A stretch of 54,216 nt of DNA from Desulfobacteraceae bacterium (lineage in GTDB: Bacteria > Desulfobacterota > Desulfobacteria > Desulfobacterales > JAABRJ01), in assembly GCA_022340425.1 (NCBI GenBank), contig JAJDNY010000061.1, positions 1-54,216 of the forward strand, in the 5' to 3' direction. A model generated the notes under the pieces. That model was not told the origin of the DNA. It made no database searches and was given only the letters and a program-made list of their open reading frames with translations. Below are positions 35,230 through 42,581 of the stretch, piece after piece; the first letter of the stretch is position 1; the number at the start of each line of letters is the position of its first letter. The translations under genes were made by a program, and so were the position numbers.

Positions 35230-35868
35230 CTATGGTTTTGGCGTCGATTGCGGTGACGCCTGCCCCGCGGTTGCCGCCGCGCTCCCGATTCCCCGAAAAA
35301 TCAAATCCACCAGGGGTTCAGCCATGGAAACGAGGTCGTACTTCCCGCCGGAAAGCACCCAGGTGTTGATGACCTCCTCCACGGCGCCGAGAATGAAGCG
35401 CTTGACCAGGCTGACGTAGAGGTCCTTGCGGATCTGCCCCTCTTCCTGGCCCTGTTCGATGATTTCGGCGGTGATGTCCAGGTACATCTTGGACATCTCC
35501 TGAAGCTGTTTTTCCACCAGCCGGCTGTTGCTGCGCGCTTCGGCCTGGTAGACCACCGCCATGTTCTTGTCGTTTTGAAACTCTTCCAGATGCCGCCGGA
35601 TCAGGTTGCGGAGCTTGTCGCGGGCGGTGTCAGCCTTGTCGAGCTCCTCGCGGAAGGATTGAAACACCTGCTTGGTTTTGTAACCGAAGAACTGCAGCAG
35701 GATGTCGTCCTTGTTTTTGAAGTAAAGGTAGATGGTGCCATCGGCGACGCCGGCCTCGCGGGCGATCTGGGAGATGGTGGACTGGAAGAAGCCCTGCTCG
35801 GCGAAGACCTTCACCGCGGCTTCGAGAATCAGATGGTACTTGGGTTTATTTATTTCTTTCTTGGAAAT
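35230..35868 (-). CDS. TetR/AcrR regulator of fatty-acid oxidation, probable ATT start
   Basis: 212 residues if translated from ATT at 35866-35868. The HTH is clear: KYHLILEAAVKVFAEQGF, TISQIAREAGVADGTIYLYF. The first in-frame GTG (35814) would remove most of helix 1. Upstream of the ATT there is only non-start sequence back to an in-frame TAA in the operator. GGGAGG (35876-35881) sits seven bases before the ATT, so initiation there fits. The ligand domain is FadR-like in length. It likely represses its own operon (operator 2) and the etfD/fadD divergon (operator 1), released by acyl-CoA. A sequence error at the start codon cannot be excluded. Confidence 0.82.
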   Translation of the reverse strand: MSKKEINKPKYHLILEAAVKVFAEQGFFQSTISQIAREAGVADGTIYLYFKNKDDILLQFFGYKTKQVFQSFREELDKADTARDKLRNLIRRHLEEFQNDKNMAVVYQAEARSNSRLVEKQLQEMSKMYLDITAEIIEQGQEEGQIRKDLYVSLVKRFILGAVEEVINTWVLSGGKYDLVSMAEPLVDLIFRGIGSAAATAGQASPQSTPKP

Positions 35869-36195
35869 GGCGGCGCCTCCCGGTCGGTGGTCGAAAAATT
35901 ATGAATGAATGTTCATTCATTTACCAGAGGCCCCTTTTCCCTGTCAAGCAAAAACGACCGCCCGCGGGAGGCACCCGAGCGACAGGGGCTTGCTTAAGAC
36001 CCCAAAGCCAGCCCGGACCGGCGCTCTGCCCGGCGGCGTTCCCCGGGGAATTAGGATTTGTTTTTTTGGGTCGCTTATGGTTTACTGACCGGAAAATTCC
36101 ATGCCGCACGTGCCGCCGCCTGCCGGATTACACACCGGCAGCCAACTAGGCCACCGACTGATGGGTTCGCCACCTGCCTGCCAAACGGGGGAACC
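35869..36195. other. 327-bp divergent gap between the TetR and kinase genes
   Basis: Only the operator at 35901-35920 and the TetR ribosome site are recognisable. The kinase gene has no clear promoter here; a GT/TT-rich run lies near 36055-36090. Confidence 0.6.
35901..35920. promoter_or_regulatory. TetR-family operator 2
   Basis: ATGAATGAATGTTCATTCAT: the same 8-bp arms as the site at 31322-31341 with a different 4-base centre. It lies about 20 bases upstream of the TetR ribosome site, which suggests autoregulation. Confidence 0.85.
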
Positions 36196-37689
36196 ATGCA
36201 CACGGAGACCGAAAAAGCCTATCTCTTAAAGGCCCTGGAGCATTTCAACCGCAAAATCATCGTGATTTCACCCGATTTCAAAATCCTGGCGGCCTGTGGA
36301 CGGGAGAGCGCGGCGGTGGTGAAAACCCCCAACCCATCCGTTTGCCACGAAACGATTTACAATCGGCTTGCGCCCTGCGATGCCTGCCCCGCCAAGAAAA
36401 CCCTCCAGACCCACGAGCCGACCCTGCGCGAAATCGAAAATGACCGTGCCCACTCCGGGCGCATGACCTGTTTGTATTCATACCCGTTGCTCAAAGAGGG
36501 TGTCCTGGAGGCCATCGCGGTGGTGGATTTCGATCTGCCGATGTTGGAGAAGCTTGAGGATCGCCTCAAGCGCTCCAACGCCTTTTTCCGCAACCTGATC
36601 CGCAGCGCCGTCGACGGGGTGGTCGCCGCCGACAGAACCGGCAAGGTCTTCATATTCAACGACGCGGCCGCCGAAATCACCGGCTATTCGGTCGCCGAGG
36701 CCCTCAACCACCTGGATATCCGCCAAATCTACCCCGAGGGCGAGGCCTACGAGATCATGCGCAAGCTGCGCAGCGAGGCGTATGGCGGCCGGCGCAAGTT
36801 GAAGTTCTACGCCACCCGGGCGGTCCGCAAGGACGGCGCGGTGATTCCCATCAACCTCAACGCAGCCCTGGTCTGCGACGGCGACCAGGAGGTCGCCACC
36901 ATCGGGTTTTTCCACGACCGCCGTGAAGAGCTGCGGATCAAACGCGAGTTGGAAAAGACCCAGGTGCAGCTGCTGCAGGCCGAGAAAATGGCCTCCCTGG
37001 GCAAACTCGCCGCCGGTGTCGCCCACCAGCTCAACAACCCGCTTTCCGGCATCACCCTCTTCAGCAAGATCGTCTTGGAGGACTACGAGCTGCCGGCCGA
37101 GGCGCGCGAAGACCTGGAGCGAATTCTGCGGGACGCTCAGCGCTGCCGCGACACGGTCAAGGAACTGCTGGAGTTCGCCCGCCAGACCCGCCAGCTGATG
37201 AAACCCAACGATATCAACAAGGCCATCTCACGAACCCTTTTTCTCCTGCAAAACCAAACACTTTTCCAGAACATTGAAATCCAGGCCGATCTGGCCCCCG
37301 ATCTGCCACCGGTCCAAAGTGACATCCAGCAGATCAACCATCTGTTCATGAACATTATCCTGAACGCCGCCGAGGCCATGGAGGGCAAGGGCCGGCTCAG
37401 CATCAAAACCGCCGCTGCGCCAACCGGCGACCGCGCCTTGATCGAAATCCGCGACTCCGGCCCGGGTATTCCCGAAAATGTCCTGCCCCACATCTTCGAG
37501 CCCTTCTTCACCACCAAGGAGGAGGGTAAGGGCACCGGCCTGGGGCTCAGCCTGGTCTACGGGATTGTCGAAAACCACGGCGGCACAATTCGGGCCAGCA
37601 GCCGCGTGGGTGAGGGCACGAACTTTTTCATCGAACTGTTTTTTGCCGGAAGGGAGGGGAATGAAGGCAAGCCCGAAGCAAAGCCCTGA
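36196..37689 (+). CDS. PAS histidine kinase with Cys-containing sensor
   Basis: 497 residues with no signal or membrane helix, so cytoplasmic. The first PAS-like domain (1-115) holds a Cys group (C50, C61, C64: CHETIYNRLAPCDACP), as seen in many sulfate-reducer PAS proteins. A second PAS spans 125-245 (GVVAADRTGKVFIFNDAAAE). HisKA has H277 (AGVAHQLNNPLSGI), and the HATPase has NIILNAAEAM, DSGPGIP, FFTTKEEGKGTGLGLSL. The ATG at 36196 follows GGGGGAA. The next gene starts inside its last 29 bases, giving a translationally coupled pair. Confidence 0.86.
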   Translation: MHTETEKAYLLKALEHFNRKIIVISPDFKILAACGRESAAVVKTPNPSVCHETIYNRLAPCDACPAKKTLQTHEPTLREIENDRAHSGRMTCLYSYPLLKEGVLEAIAVVDFDLPMLEKLEDRLKRSNAFFRNLIRSAVDGVVAADRTGKVFIFNDAAAEITGYSVAEALNHLDIRQIYPEGEAYEIMRKLRSEAYGGRRKLKFYATRAVRKDGAVIPINLNAALVCDGDQEVATIGFFHDRREELRIKRELEKTQVQLLQAEKMASLGKLAAGVAHQLNNPLSGITLFSKIVLEDYELPAEAREDLERILRDAQRCRDTVKELLEFARQTRQLMKPNDINKAISRTLFLLQNQTLFQNIEIQADLAPDLPPVQSDIQQINHLFMNIILNAAEAMEGKGRLSIKTAAAPTGDRALIEIRDSGPGIPENVLPHIFEPFFTTKEEGKGTGLGLSLVYGIVENHGGTIRASSRVGEGTNFFIELFFAGREGNEGKPEAKP

Positions 37690-39160
37690 AAACGCGATCC
37701 GCATCCTGGTGGTCGACGACGAGCCCGACATCCGCGACGGTTGCGAACGCATCCTGCGCCGCATGGACTTCGAAGTGCTCAAGGCCCAGGAAGGCGAGGA
37801 GGCCCTCGCCAAGGTCCACGCGCACGCCCCGGCCATCGTCCTGCTGGATCTCAAGATGCCCGGCATCGACGGCATGGAGGTCCTGGCCCGCATCCGCGAG
37901 CACGACCCTGCCGTGATGGTGATCGTCATCACCGGCTACGCAACCGTGGAGACCGCCATCGAGGCGATGAAAAAGGGCGCCTACGATTTCATCCCCAAGC
38001 CGTTCGAACCCGATCAGCTGCGCATCGTGGTCAACCGGGCGCGCGAAAAACTACGGCTGACCTGGGAAACCGAAAAGCTGGCGGCCGAGCGGCGCAAAAC
38101 CCTGGCGGACCTGGGGACCGAAAAAAGCCGGATCCGGACCATCGTCGAATCCCTTCCCAGCGGGGTGGTGGTGACCAACGCCCTGGGACAGGTGGTGCTG
38201 ATGAACCCGGCTTTTCGCCACCAGCTCGGGCTGACCGAGGAAGTGGCGCCTGGGCAGCCCATCGAGGCCTACATCCCCGACGAGGGGTTTGCCCAGCTGG
38301 TGCGGGAAAGCTCGGCGGGACGCCACTGCAGCTCCGGCAGCGCCCCGACCTACGAATTCGCCCTCTCCGACGACCGCTACCTGCAGGCCCGCGGCCGCTC
38401 GGTGATCAGCGAGGACAACGAATGCTTAGGCGCGGTGGTGACCGTCGTGGACATCACCACCATGAAAATCTTGGACCGCCTCAAGTCGGAATTCGTGGCC
38501 ACGGTCTCCCATGAGCTGCGCTCGCCGCTTTCCACCATCCACGAGCAGATCGCGCTGGTCCTGCGAGACATGGTCCAGGGCGACTCCGAGCGCGAACAGT
38601 ACCTGCTGGCGCGCGCCAAGGAAAAGACCCAGGGGCTGATCTCCCTGATCGGCGACCTGTTGGACCTCTCGCGGATCGAGTCGGGCAGTGTCTGCCAGGA
38701 ACTCAAGCCGGTTCAGTTGGAAGATTTGCTGCGCAGCATCGTCGATTTTCTCAGCACCCGCAGCAGCAGCCGCAGCCAGAGACTCACCCTGGAGGTCCCC
38801 CAAACCCCCCTGCCGCCGCTGACGGCCGACCCACTGGCGCTGGAGAGCATCTTCGGCAACCTGATCACCAACGCCATCAATTACACGCCGGATGGCGGGG
38901 AGATCCGGGTCGTGGCCGAAGTGGCCGGCGACCGGGTGCAGGTCCGGGTGAGCGACACCGGCTTCGGCATCGAGGCCGAGAAGCTCGAGCGGATTTTTGA
39001 GCGCTTCTACCGGGTCAAAAACGAAAAGACGCGCTTCATCACCGGCACCGGGCTGGGGCTCTCGATTGTCAAGGGCCTGGTCCAGACGCTGGGCGGCACC
39101 ATCACGGTGGCCAGCGAACCCGGCAAGGGCAGCACCTTTACGGTGGCCCTGCCTTACTGA
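37661..39160 (+). CDS. Receiver-PAS-histidine kinase hybrid
   Basis: 499 residues. An N-terminal receiver with D63 (IVLLDLKMPGIDG) and KPF (113-115) is followed by a coil, a PAS domain (155-265: VVVTNALGQVVLMNPAF), HisKA with H284 (VATVSHELRSPLSTI), and a HATPase with NLITNAINYTP, DTGFGI, FYRVKN and GTGLGLSIVKG. The receiver at the N-terminus of a kinase is a relay design: the upstream kinase may phosphorylate D63 and tune this kinase's output. No output regulator lies next to it. AGGGAGGGG precedes the ATG. Confidence 0.86.
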   Translation: MKASPKQSPENAIRILVVDDEPDIRDGCERILRRMDFEVLKAQEGEEALAKVHAHAPAIVLLDLKMPGIDGMEVLARIREHDPAVMVIVITGYATVETAIEAMKKGAYDFIPKPFEPDQLRIVVNRAREKLRLTWETEKLAAERRKTLADLGTEKSRIRTIVESLPSGVVVTNALGQVVLMNPAFRHQLGLTEEVAPGQPIEAYIPDEGFAQLVRESSAGRHCSSGSAPTYEFALSDDRYLQARGRSVISEDNECLGAVVTVVDITTMKILDRLKSEFVATVSHELRSPLSTIHEQIALVLRDMVQGDSEREQYLLARAKEKTQGLISLIGDLLDLSRIESGSVCQELKPVQLEDLLRSIVDFLSTRSSSRSQRLTLEVPQTPLPPLTADPLALESIFGNLITNAINYTPDGGEIRVVAEVAGDRVQVRVSDTGFGIEAEKLERIFERFYRVKNEKTRFITGTGLGLSIVKGLVQTLGGTITVASEPGKGSTFTVALPY

Positions 39161-39191
39161 GCGCCTCCGCCCGGGTTTGACCCAAAAGGAC

Positions 39192-39220
39192 GAGGCCGCC
39201 CGCGGGCGGCCTCTTTTTTT
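39192..39220 (+). terminator. Strong intrinsic terminator of the two-kinase operon
   Basis: GAGGCCGCCC-GC-GGGCGGCCTC (39192-39213) is followed by seven T. The arms are perfect. Confidence 0.9.
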
Positions 39221-39280
39221 GCAGCAGGCGGCGGCACCCCCCGGCCCTGCCGATCTGGGGTGCGGGGCCGGGGACGTTTT

Positions 39281-40864
39281 TCAGCCGTCGATGATCTCCA
39301 GCGCCTCTTTGCGATAGGCGTCCATGATATAGGGGATGCCGGTCACCTTGGCGCACTCCTCGGTCAGGGAGGCCAGCTCGGCGCGGGTGATCAGGTGCAC
39401 CCGCCACTTGCGGGAGCCGGCCATCAGCTGCTGCAATCCCACCCGCAGCTTTTCACTGGCGCTGTAAAGCCCCACGGCCCCCAGCGGGATGTTGGCCATA
39501 TCCTTGCCGTACTTGCTCTGCAGTTTCTCGTAGTTGACGAAGATCTCCTCCTTCTTGGTGCCGTACTGGGAGACCGTCGTGGGCAGACCGCCGTCCTCGC
39601 CGCGCAGCCAGCGCTCGACATTTTTTCCCACCATGCCGGGGATCATCAGCGCCCGCCCCATGCAGACCGCCTTGCAATAAGGCGCCCCGAGGGCGATGGC
39701 CTTGAAGATGTGGTCCTCGGAGGAGAACCCGCCGGCCAGGGCGATGTCCGGCACCCAGGCCCCCTTGCGCGCCAGCCGCAGACACAGCTCGTAGGTCATG
39801 GCGTGCAGGTAAATGGCGGGGACGCCCCATTCGGCCATCATCCGCCACGGGCTCATGCCGGTGCCGCCCGGCGCCCCGTCGATGGTGAGCAGATCGATCT
39901 TGGCGTCCGACGACCAGCGAATCGCCATGGCCAGCTCGCGCATGGGATAGGCGCCGGTTTTGAGGGTCACCCGTTTGGCGCCGATTTTGCGGACCCGGTC
40001 CACCTCGCGCATGAACTCCTCCTGATCGATGAACCCCAGCCGCGAGTGGCGCTCGAACTCCTTGATGGCCCCGTCGCGGTAGGCCTTCTGGTTGGCCTTG
40101 CTCTCCGGATTGGGGGTCACGATGTAGCCCCGGCGCTGCAACTCCAGGGCCCGTTCGAGCTCCTTGACCTTGATTTCGCCGCCGATGCTCTTGGCACCCT
40201 GGCCCCACTTGAGCTCGATGGTCTCCACCCCGAGCTTCTCCACGACGTATTCGGCCACCCCCAGGCGGGTGTCCTCCACGTTGAGCTGCACCATGATGTC
40301 GCCGTAGCCCTCGTGAAAACGGCGGTACTGCTCCAGCCGTCGGATCATCTCCGGGGATTTCTTGACCTTGCCGTGCTGGTCGATCTCAAGCGCCGGGTCC
40401 ACGCCGCAGACGTTTTCACCGCAGACCAGGCTGATCCCGGAAATCGCCGCCCCGACGGCGAAATGCTCCCAGTTGTTGCGGGCCACATCGGTGCTGCCGA
40501 GAGCGCCGGTGAAAATCGGAATCTTCATGTGCACCTTTTCGGTGGCCCCGTACCAGGTGTCGGTGTCGACCACCGGGAAAACGGCATGGTCGGGATCGGC
40601 CTCGATGCCGGCCGCCCCCAGGGCGTAGCCCATGATGTTGAGATGGGAGTAATCCACCGGGTAGTCTTTGTCGCCGCCGGCGGTGATGTCCCCGAACGGG
40701 GTGGGATAGAGCAGCTCGCGGCCCCGGAAAGTGGCCTTGAAAAGGTCGCAGTTGCCGCGACAGCCGTCGATACAACGGCTGCAGATGCCCGATTGGGGCG
40801 CAATACTGCGGGAGCGGTTTTTGGTCTGCAGGGCGTCGTTGGCATTGGGTCGCTGTAAATTCAT
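39281..40864 (-). CDS. FMN-binding glutamate synthase-like protein
   Basis: 527 residues. A Cys group, CSRCIDGCRGNC (C28, C31, C35, C39), opens the protein and may hold a cluster or metal. The rest is the GltB-type FMN/synthase barrel: IELKWGQGAKSIGGEIKV, DLLTIDGAPGGTGMSPWRMM, IALAGGFSSEDHIFKAIALGA. It lacks the glutaminase domain of full GltB (about 1500 residues), like archaeal-type GltS units. Whether it makes glutamate is unknown. GGAGGAG precedes the ATG. It has its own promoter and an ANTAR-type attenuator leader, which indicates control at transcript elongation, probably by nitrogen state. Confidence 0.85.
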   Translation of the reverse strand: MNLQRPNANDALQTKNRSRSIAPQSGICSRCIDGCRGNCDLFKATFRGRELLYPTPFGDITAGGDKDYPVDYSHLNIMGYALGAAGIEADPDHAVFPVVDTDTWYGATEKVHMKIPIFTGALGSTDVARNNWEHFAVGAAISGISLVCGENVCGVDPALEIDQHGKVKKSPEMIRRLEQYRRFHEGYGDIMVQLNVEDTRLGVAEYVVEKLGVETIELKWGQGAKSIGGEIKVKELERALELQRRGYIVTPNPESKANQKAYRDGAIKEFERHSRLGFIDQEEFMREVDRVRKIGAKRVTLKTGAYPMRELAMAIRWSSDAKIDLLTIDGAPGGTGMSPWRMMAEWGVPAIYLHAMTYELCLRLARKGAWVPDIALAGGFSSEDHIFKAIALGAPYCKAVCMGRALMIPGMVGKNVERWLRGEDGGLPTTVSQYGTKKEEIFVNYEKLQSKYGKDMANIPLGAVGLYSASEKLRVGLQQLMAGSRKWRVHLITRAELASLTEECAKVTGIPYIMDAYRKEALEIIDG

Positions 40865-40898
40865 TCATCTCCTCCGTAAAGTTCGGGCGTTAAGACGC

Positions 40899-40977
40899 AA
40901 AAAGGCGCCAGCCCCCTTGGGGCGATGACGCCTTTGTCCCATTTCCGACGTGACCCCGCACGCCATTGTGCGGGACC
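40899..40977 (-). promoter_or_regulatory. ANTAR-type two-hairpin antiterminator leader with terminator
   Basis: On the minus strand, P1 (40952-40977) is a 10-bp stem (two G-U pairs) closing loop AAUGGC (40962-40967). P2 (40923-40941) is a short bulged stem closing loop AAAGGC (40930-40935). Both loops have A at position 1 and G at position 4, the known ANTAR target feature. An intrinsic terminator (40899-40935) begins with the P2 loop bases AAAGGCG, pairs them with CGCCTTT and ends in five T, so P2 and the terminator exclude each other. The GAF-ANTAR gene lies directly upstream. The P2 stem is weak (3 bp + bulge + 3 bp). Confidence 0.8.
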
Positions 40978-41004
40978 GTGTCATTTCTCATTGTCAGCTT
41001 CGGT

Positions 41005-41033
41005 CTAATACTTGAAGCGCGCCGGTCTGTCAA
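41005..41033 (-). promoter_or_regulatory. Sigma-70 promoter of the glutamate synthase-like gene
   Basis: On the minus strand a perfect TTGACA (41028-41033), exactly 17 bases, then TATTAG (41005-41010). The start should fall near 40998, just before hairpin P1, giving a leader of about 130 nt. It lies between the ANTAR stop and the leader. Confidence 0.75.
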
Positions 41034-41058
41034 GCCGCCGGATGATCGGCGCCCGGGG

Positions 41059-41769
41059 TTAGAGCTCCTCGGAGAGCAGGATCGCCTCCGCCACCCAGCG
41101 CATGGATTTGCGGGTGTCCATGCTGCGCTTCTGGATCCAGCGGTAGGCTTCGGATCCGCTCAACTGTCGCCGGCGCATGAGCACCTCCTTGGCCCGCTCG
41201 GTCAGCTTGCGGGTTTCCAGCTCCTCCTGGATGACCCGGGTCTGGACCATCAACTCGGTGTTCAGGATCGCCACCGTCGCCTGGTTGGCCACGGTGGTGA
41301 TCAGGTTGATTTCGTCCTCCGAAAAACGGTACGGCCGCGAGGTGAAGCAGTTGAGCACGCCGCAGACCCGATCGGCGTTGGCGCGCAGGGGAACCCCCAG
41401 CATGGAGACCAGCCCCATCCGACGGGCCATCTCCTTTTCCTTGAAACGCTCGTCTTTGAGAACGTTTTCGATCTGCAGGGGGCGCTGATGGTCGACGACC
41501 CAGCCGACGACGCCCTCGTTGAGCCCCAAGCGGCGGTCTTTCACGTAGGCCGGTTCGATGGCCTGGGTGGCCTTGAGACGCATGATGGGGGGGCTGACGG
41601 TCTCATCCACCAGCCACAGGGAGCAGATCTCGACGTTCATCACCCGTGCCGTGACCATCACGATCAGCTTGAGAATGTCCTCGATATACAAATCGGAAGT
41701 GATGGCCTGACTGATGTTCATCAAGGCCTTGAGGTAGGCATGGTAGGTTTCCGGTTTGTTCTGATCCAT
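41059..41769 (-). CDS. GAF-ANTAR transcription antiterminator
   Basis: 236 residues. A GAF domain fills about 15-170 (EDILKLIVMVTARVM, LGVPLRANADRVCGVLNCFT). The C-terminal ANTAR domain (180-236) shows LETRKLTERAKEVLMRRRQL and SGSEAYRWIQKRSMDTRKSM, the three-helix RNA-binding pattern. ANTAR proteins bind a pair of hexaloop hairpins in nascent leader RNA and prevent a terminator from forming. Such a leader occurs just downstream, before the glutamate synthase-like gene, so that is the likely target. The GAF ligand is unknown and there is no receiver domain. The ATG follows AAAGG. Confidence 0.88.
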   Translation of the reverse strand: MDQNKPETYHAYLKALMNISQAITSDLYIEDILKLIVMVTARVMNVEICSLWLVDETVSPPIMRLKATQAIEPAYVKDRRLGLNEGVVGWVVDHQRPLQIENVLKDERFKEKEMARRMGLVSMLGVPLRANADRVCGVLNCFTSRPYRFSEDEINLITTVANQATVAILNTELMVQTRVIQEELETRKLTERAKEVLMRRRQLSGSEAYRWIQKRSMDTRKSMRWVAEAILLSEEL

Positions 41770-41939
41770 CCGCGCAGCCTTTTTTTATCACGACCCCTGC
41801 AGCCCCGCGCAGCCGCCGGCACGCGGGTTTCCAGCGGCCCGGCAAGGGGCTTCATCTTAAAGATTTCGCTTGACCAAATCAACAATACAATTTAAAAGGC
41901 CACTTTTCAAATAAATCACATTCAGGCATTGTGGCGCGC

Positions 41940-42581
41940 ATGGGCATCCAGGAGAGAAAAGAGCGGGAGCGGGAAAGACGCCGCCAGCAGATCATCGTGG
42001 CGGCCAAACGGGTGTTTTCGGAAAAAGGGTTCAGCCGGGCGACCATGGAGGATATCGCCAAGGCGGCGGAGTTGAGCCCGGGAACGCTCTACCTCTATTT
42101 CAAGAACAAGGACGAACTCTATGCCTCGCTTTCCATCCGGATCCTGCACTACCTTTTGATCCGCCTGGAGCACGTCGCCAAAGAGGCCAGCACCGACCTG
42201 GAGGCCCGCATGGCGAGTCTCAAAAAGGCCCTGCTGGATGTCTACGATTTCGATCCCCTGATGATCATCAACATGTTCCACCTGCAGTCCAGCGAAACCC
42301 TGCGCAACCTGTCGCTGGATCTTATGGCGGAAATCGAGGCCCTGTCGCGCAAATCCCTCGGCACCATGGCCCGGATCTTGGAAATGGGCATCCGCGAAGG
42401 CGTTTTCATCGACCGCCATCCCGTCGCCTTGGCCGATATCCTGTGGGCCCTTTTCTCTGGGGTTATCCTCTGGGAGGAGAGCAAGAAGGTCATCAATGCC
42501 GAAAAGGACTTCGTCCGCCCCACCTTCGAGCTGGCCTTTGATATCTTCGCCCGGGGCCTGCGGGCACCTCAACGGCACTAA
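41940..42581 (+). CDS. TetR/AcrR family regulator
   Basis: 213 residues. The basic lead GIQERKERERERRRQQIIVA runs into the HTH (KRVFSEKGFSRATMEDIAKA, ELSPGTLYLYFKNKDELY). The C-terminal domain resembles regulators of lipid or efflux genes but its ligand is not recognisable. The ATG at 41940 gives the usual N-terminus of this subgroup; a GTG nine bases earlier is also possible. Neither has a strong ribosome site. It ends against the convergent HAD-AIRS gene with a four-base overlap (42578-42581). No operator copy of the fatty-acid type is found near it, so its target is different. Confidence 0.82.
   Translation: MGIQERKERERERRRQQIIVAAKRVFSEKGFSRATMEDIAKAAELSPGTLYLYFKNKDELYASLSIRILHYLLIRLEHVAKEASTDLEARMASLKKALLDVYDFDPLMIINMFHLQSSETLRNLSLDLMAEIEALSRKSLGTMARILEMGIREGVFIDRHPVALADILWALFSGVILWEESKKVINAEKDFVRPTFELAFDIFARGLRAPQRH

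Noticed and set aside
39260-40858. Long open frame (532 codons) on the + strand opposite the glutamate synthase-like gene
   Set aside because: It mirrors the real gene on the other strand, has no domain and reflects high-GC codon bias.
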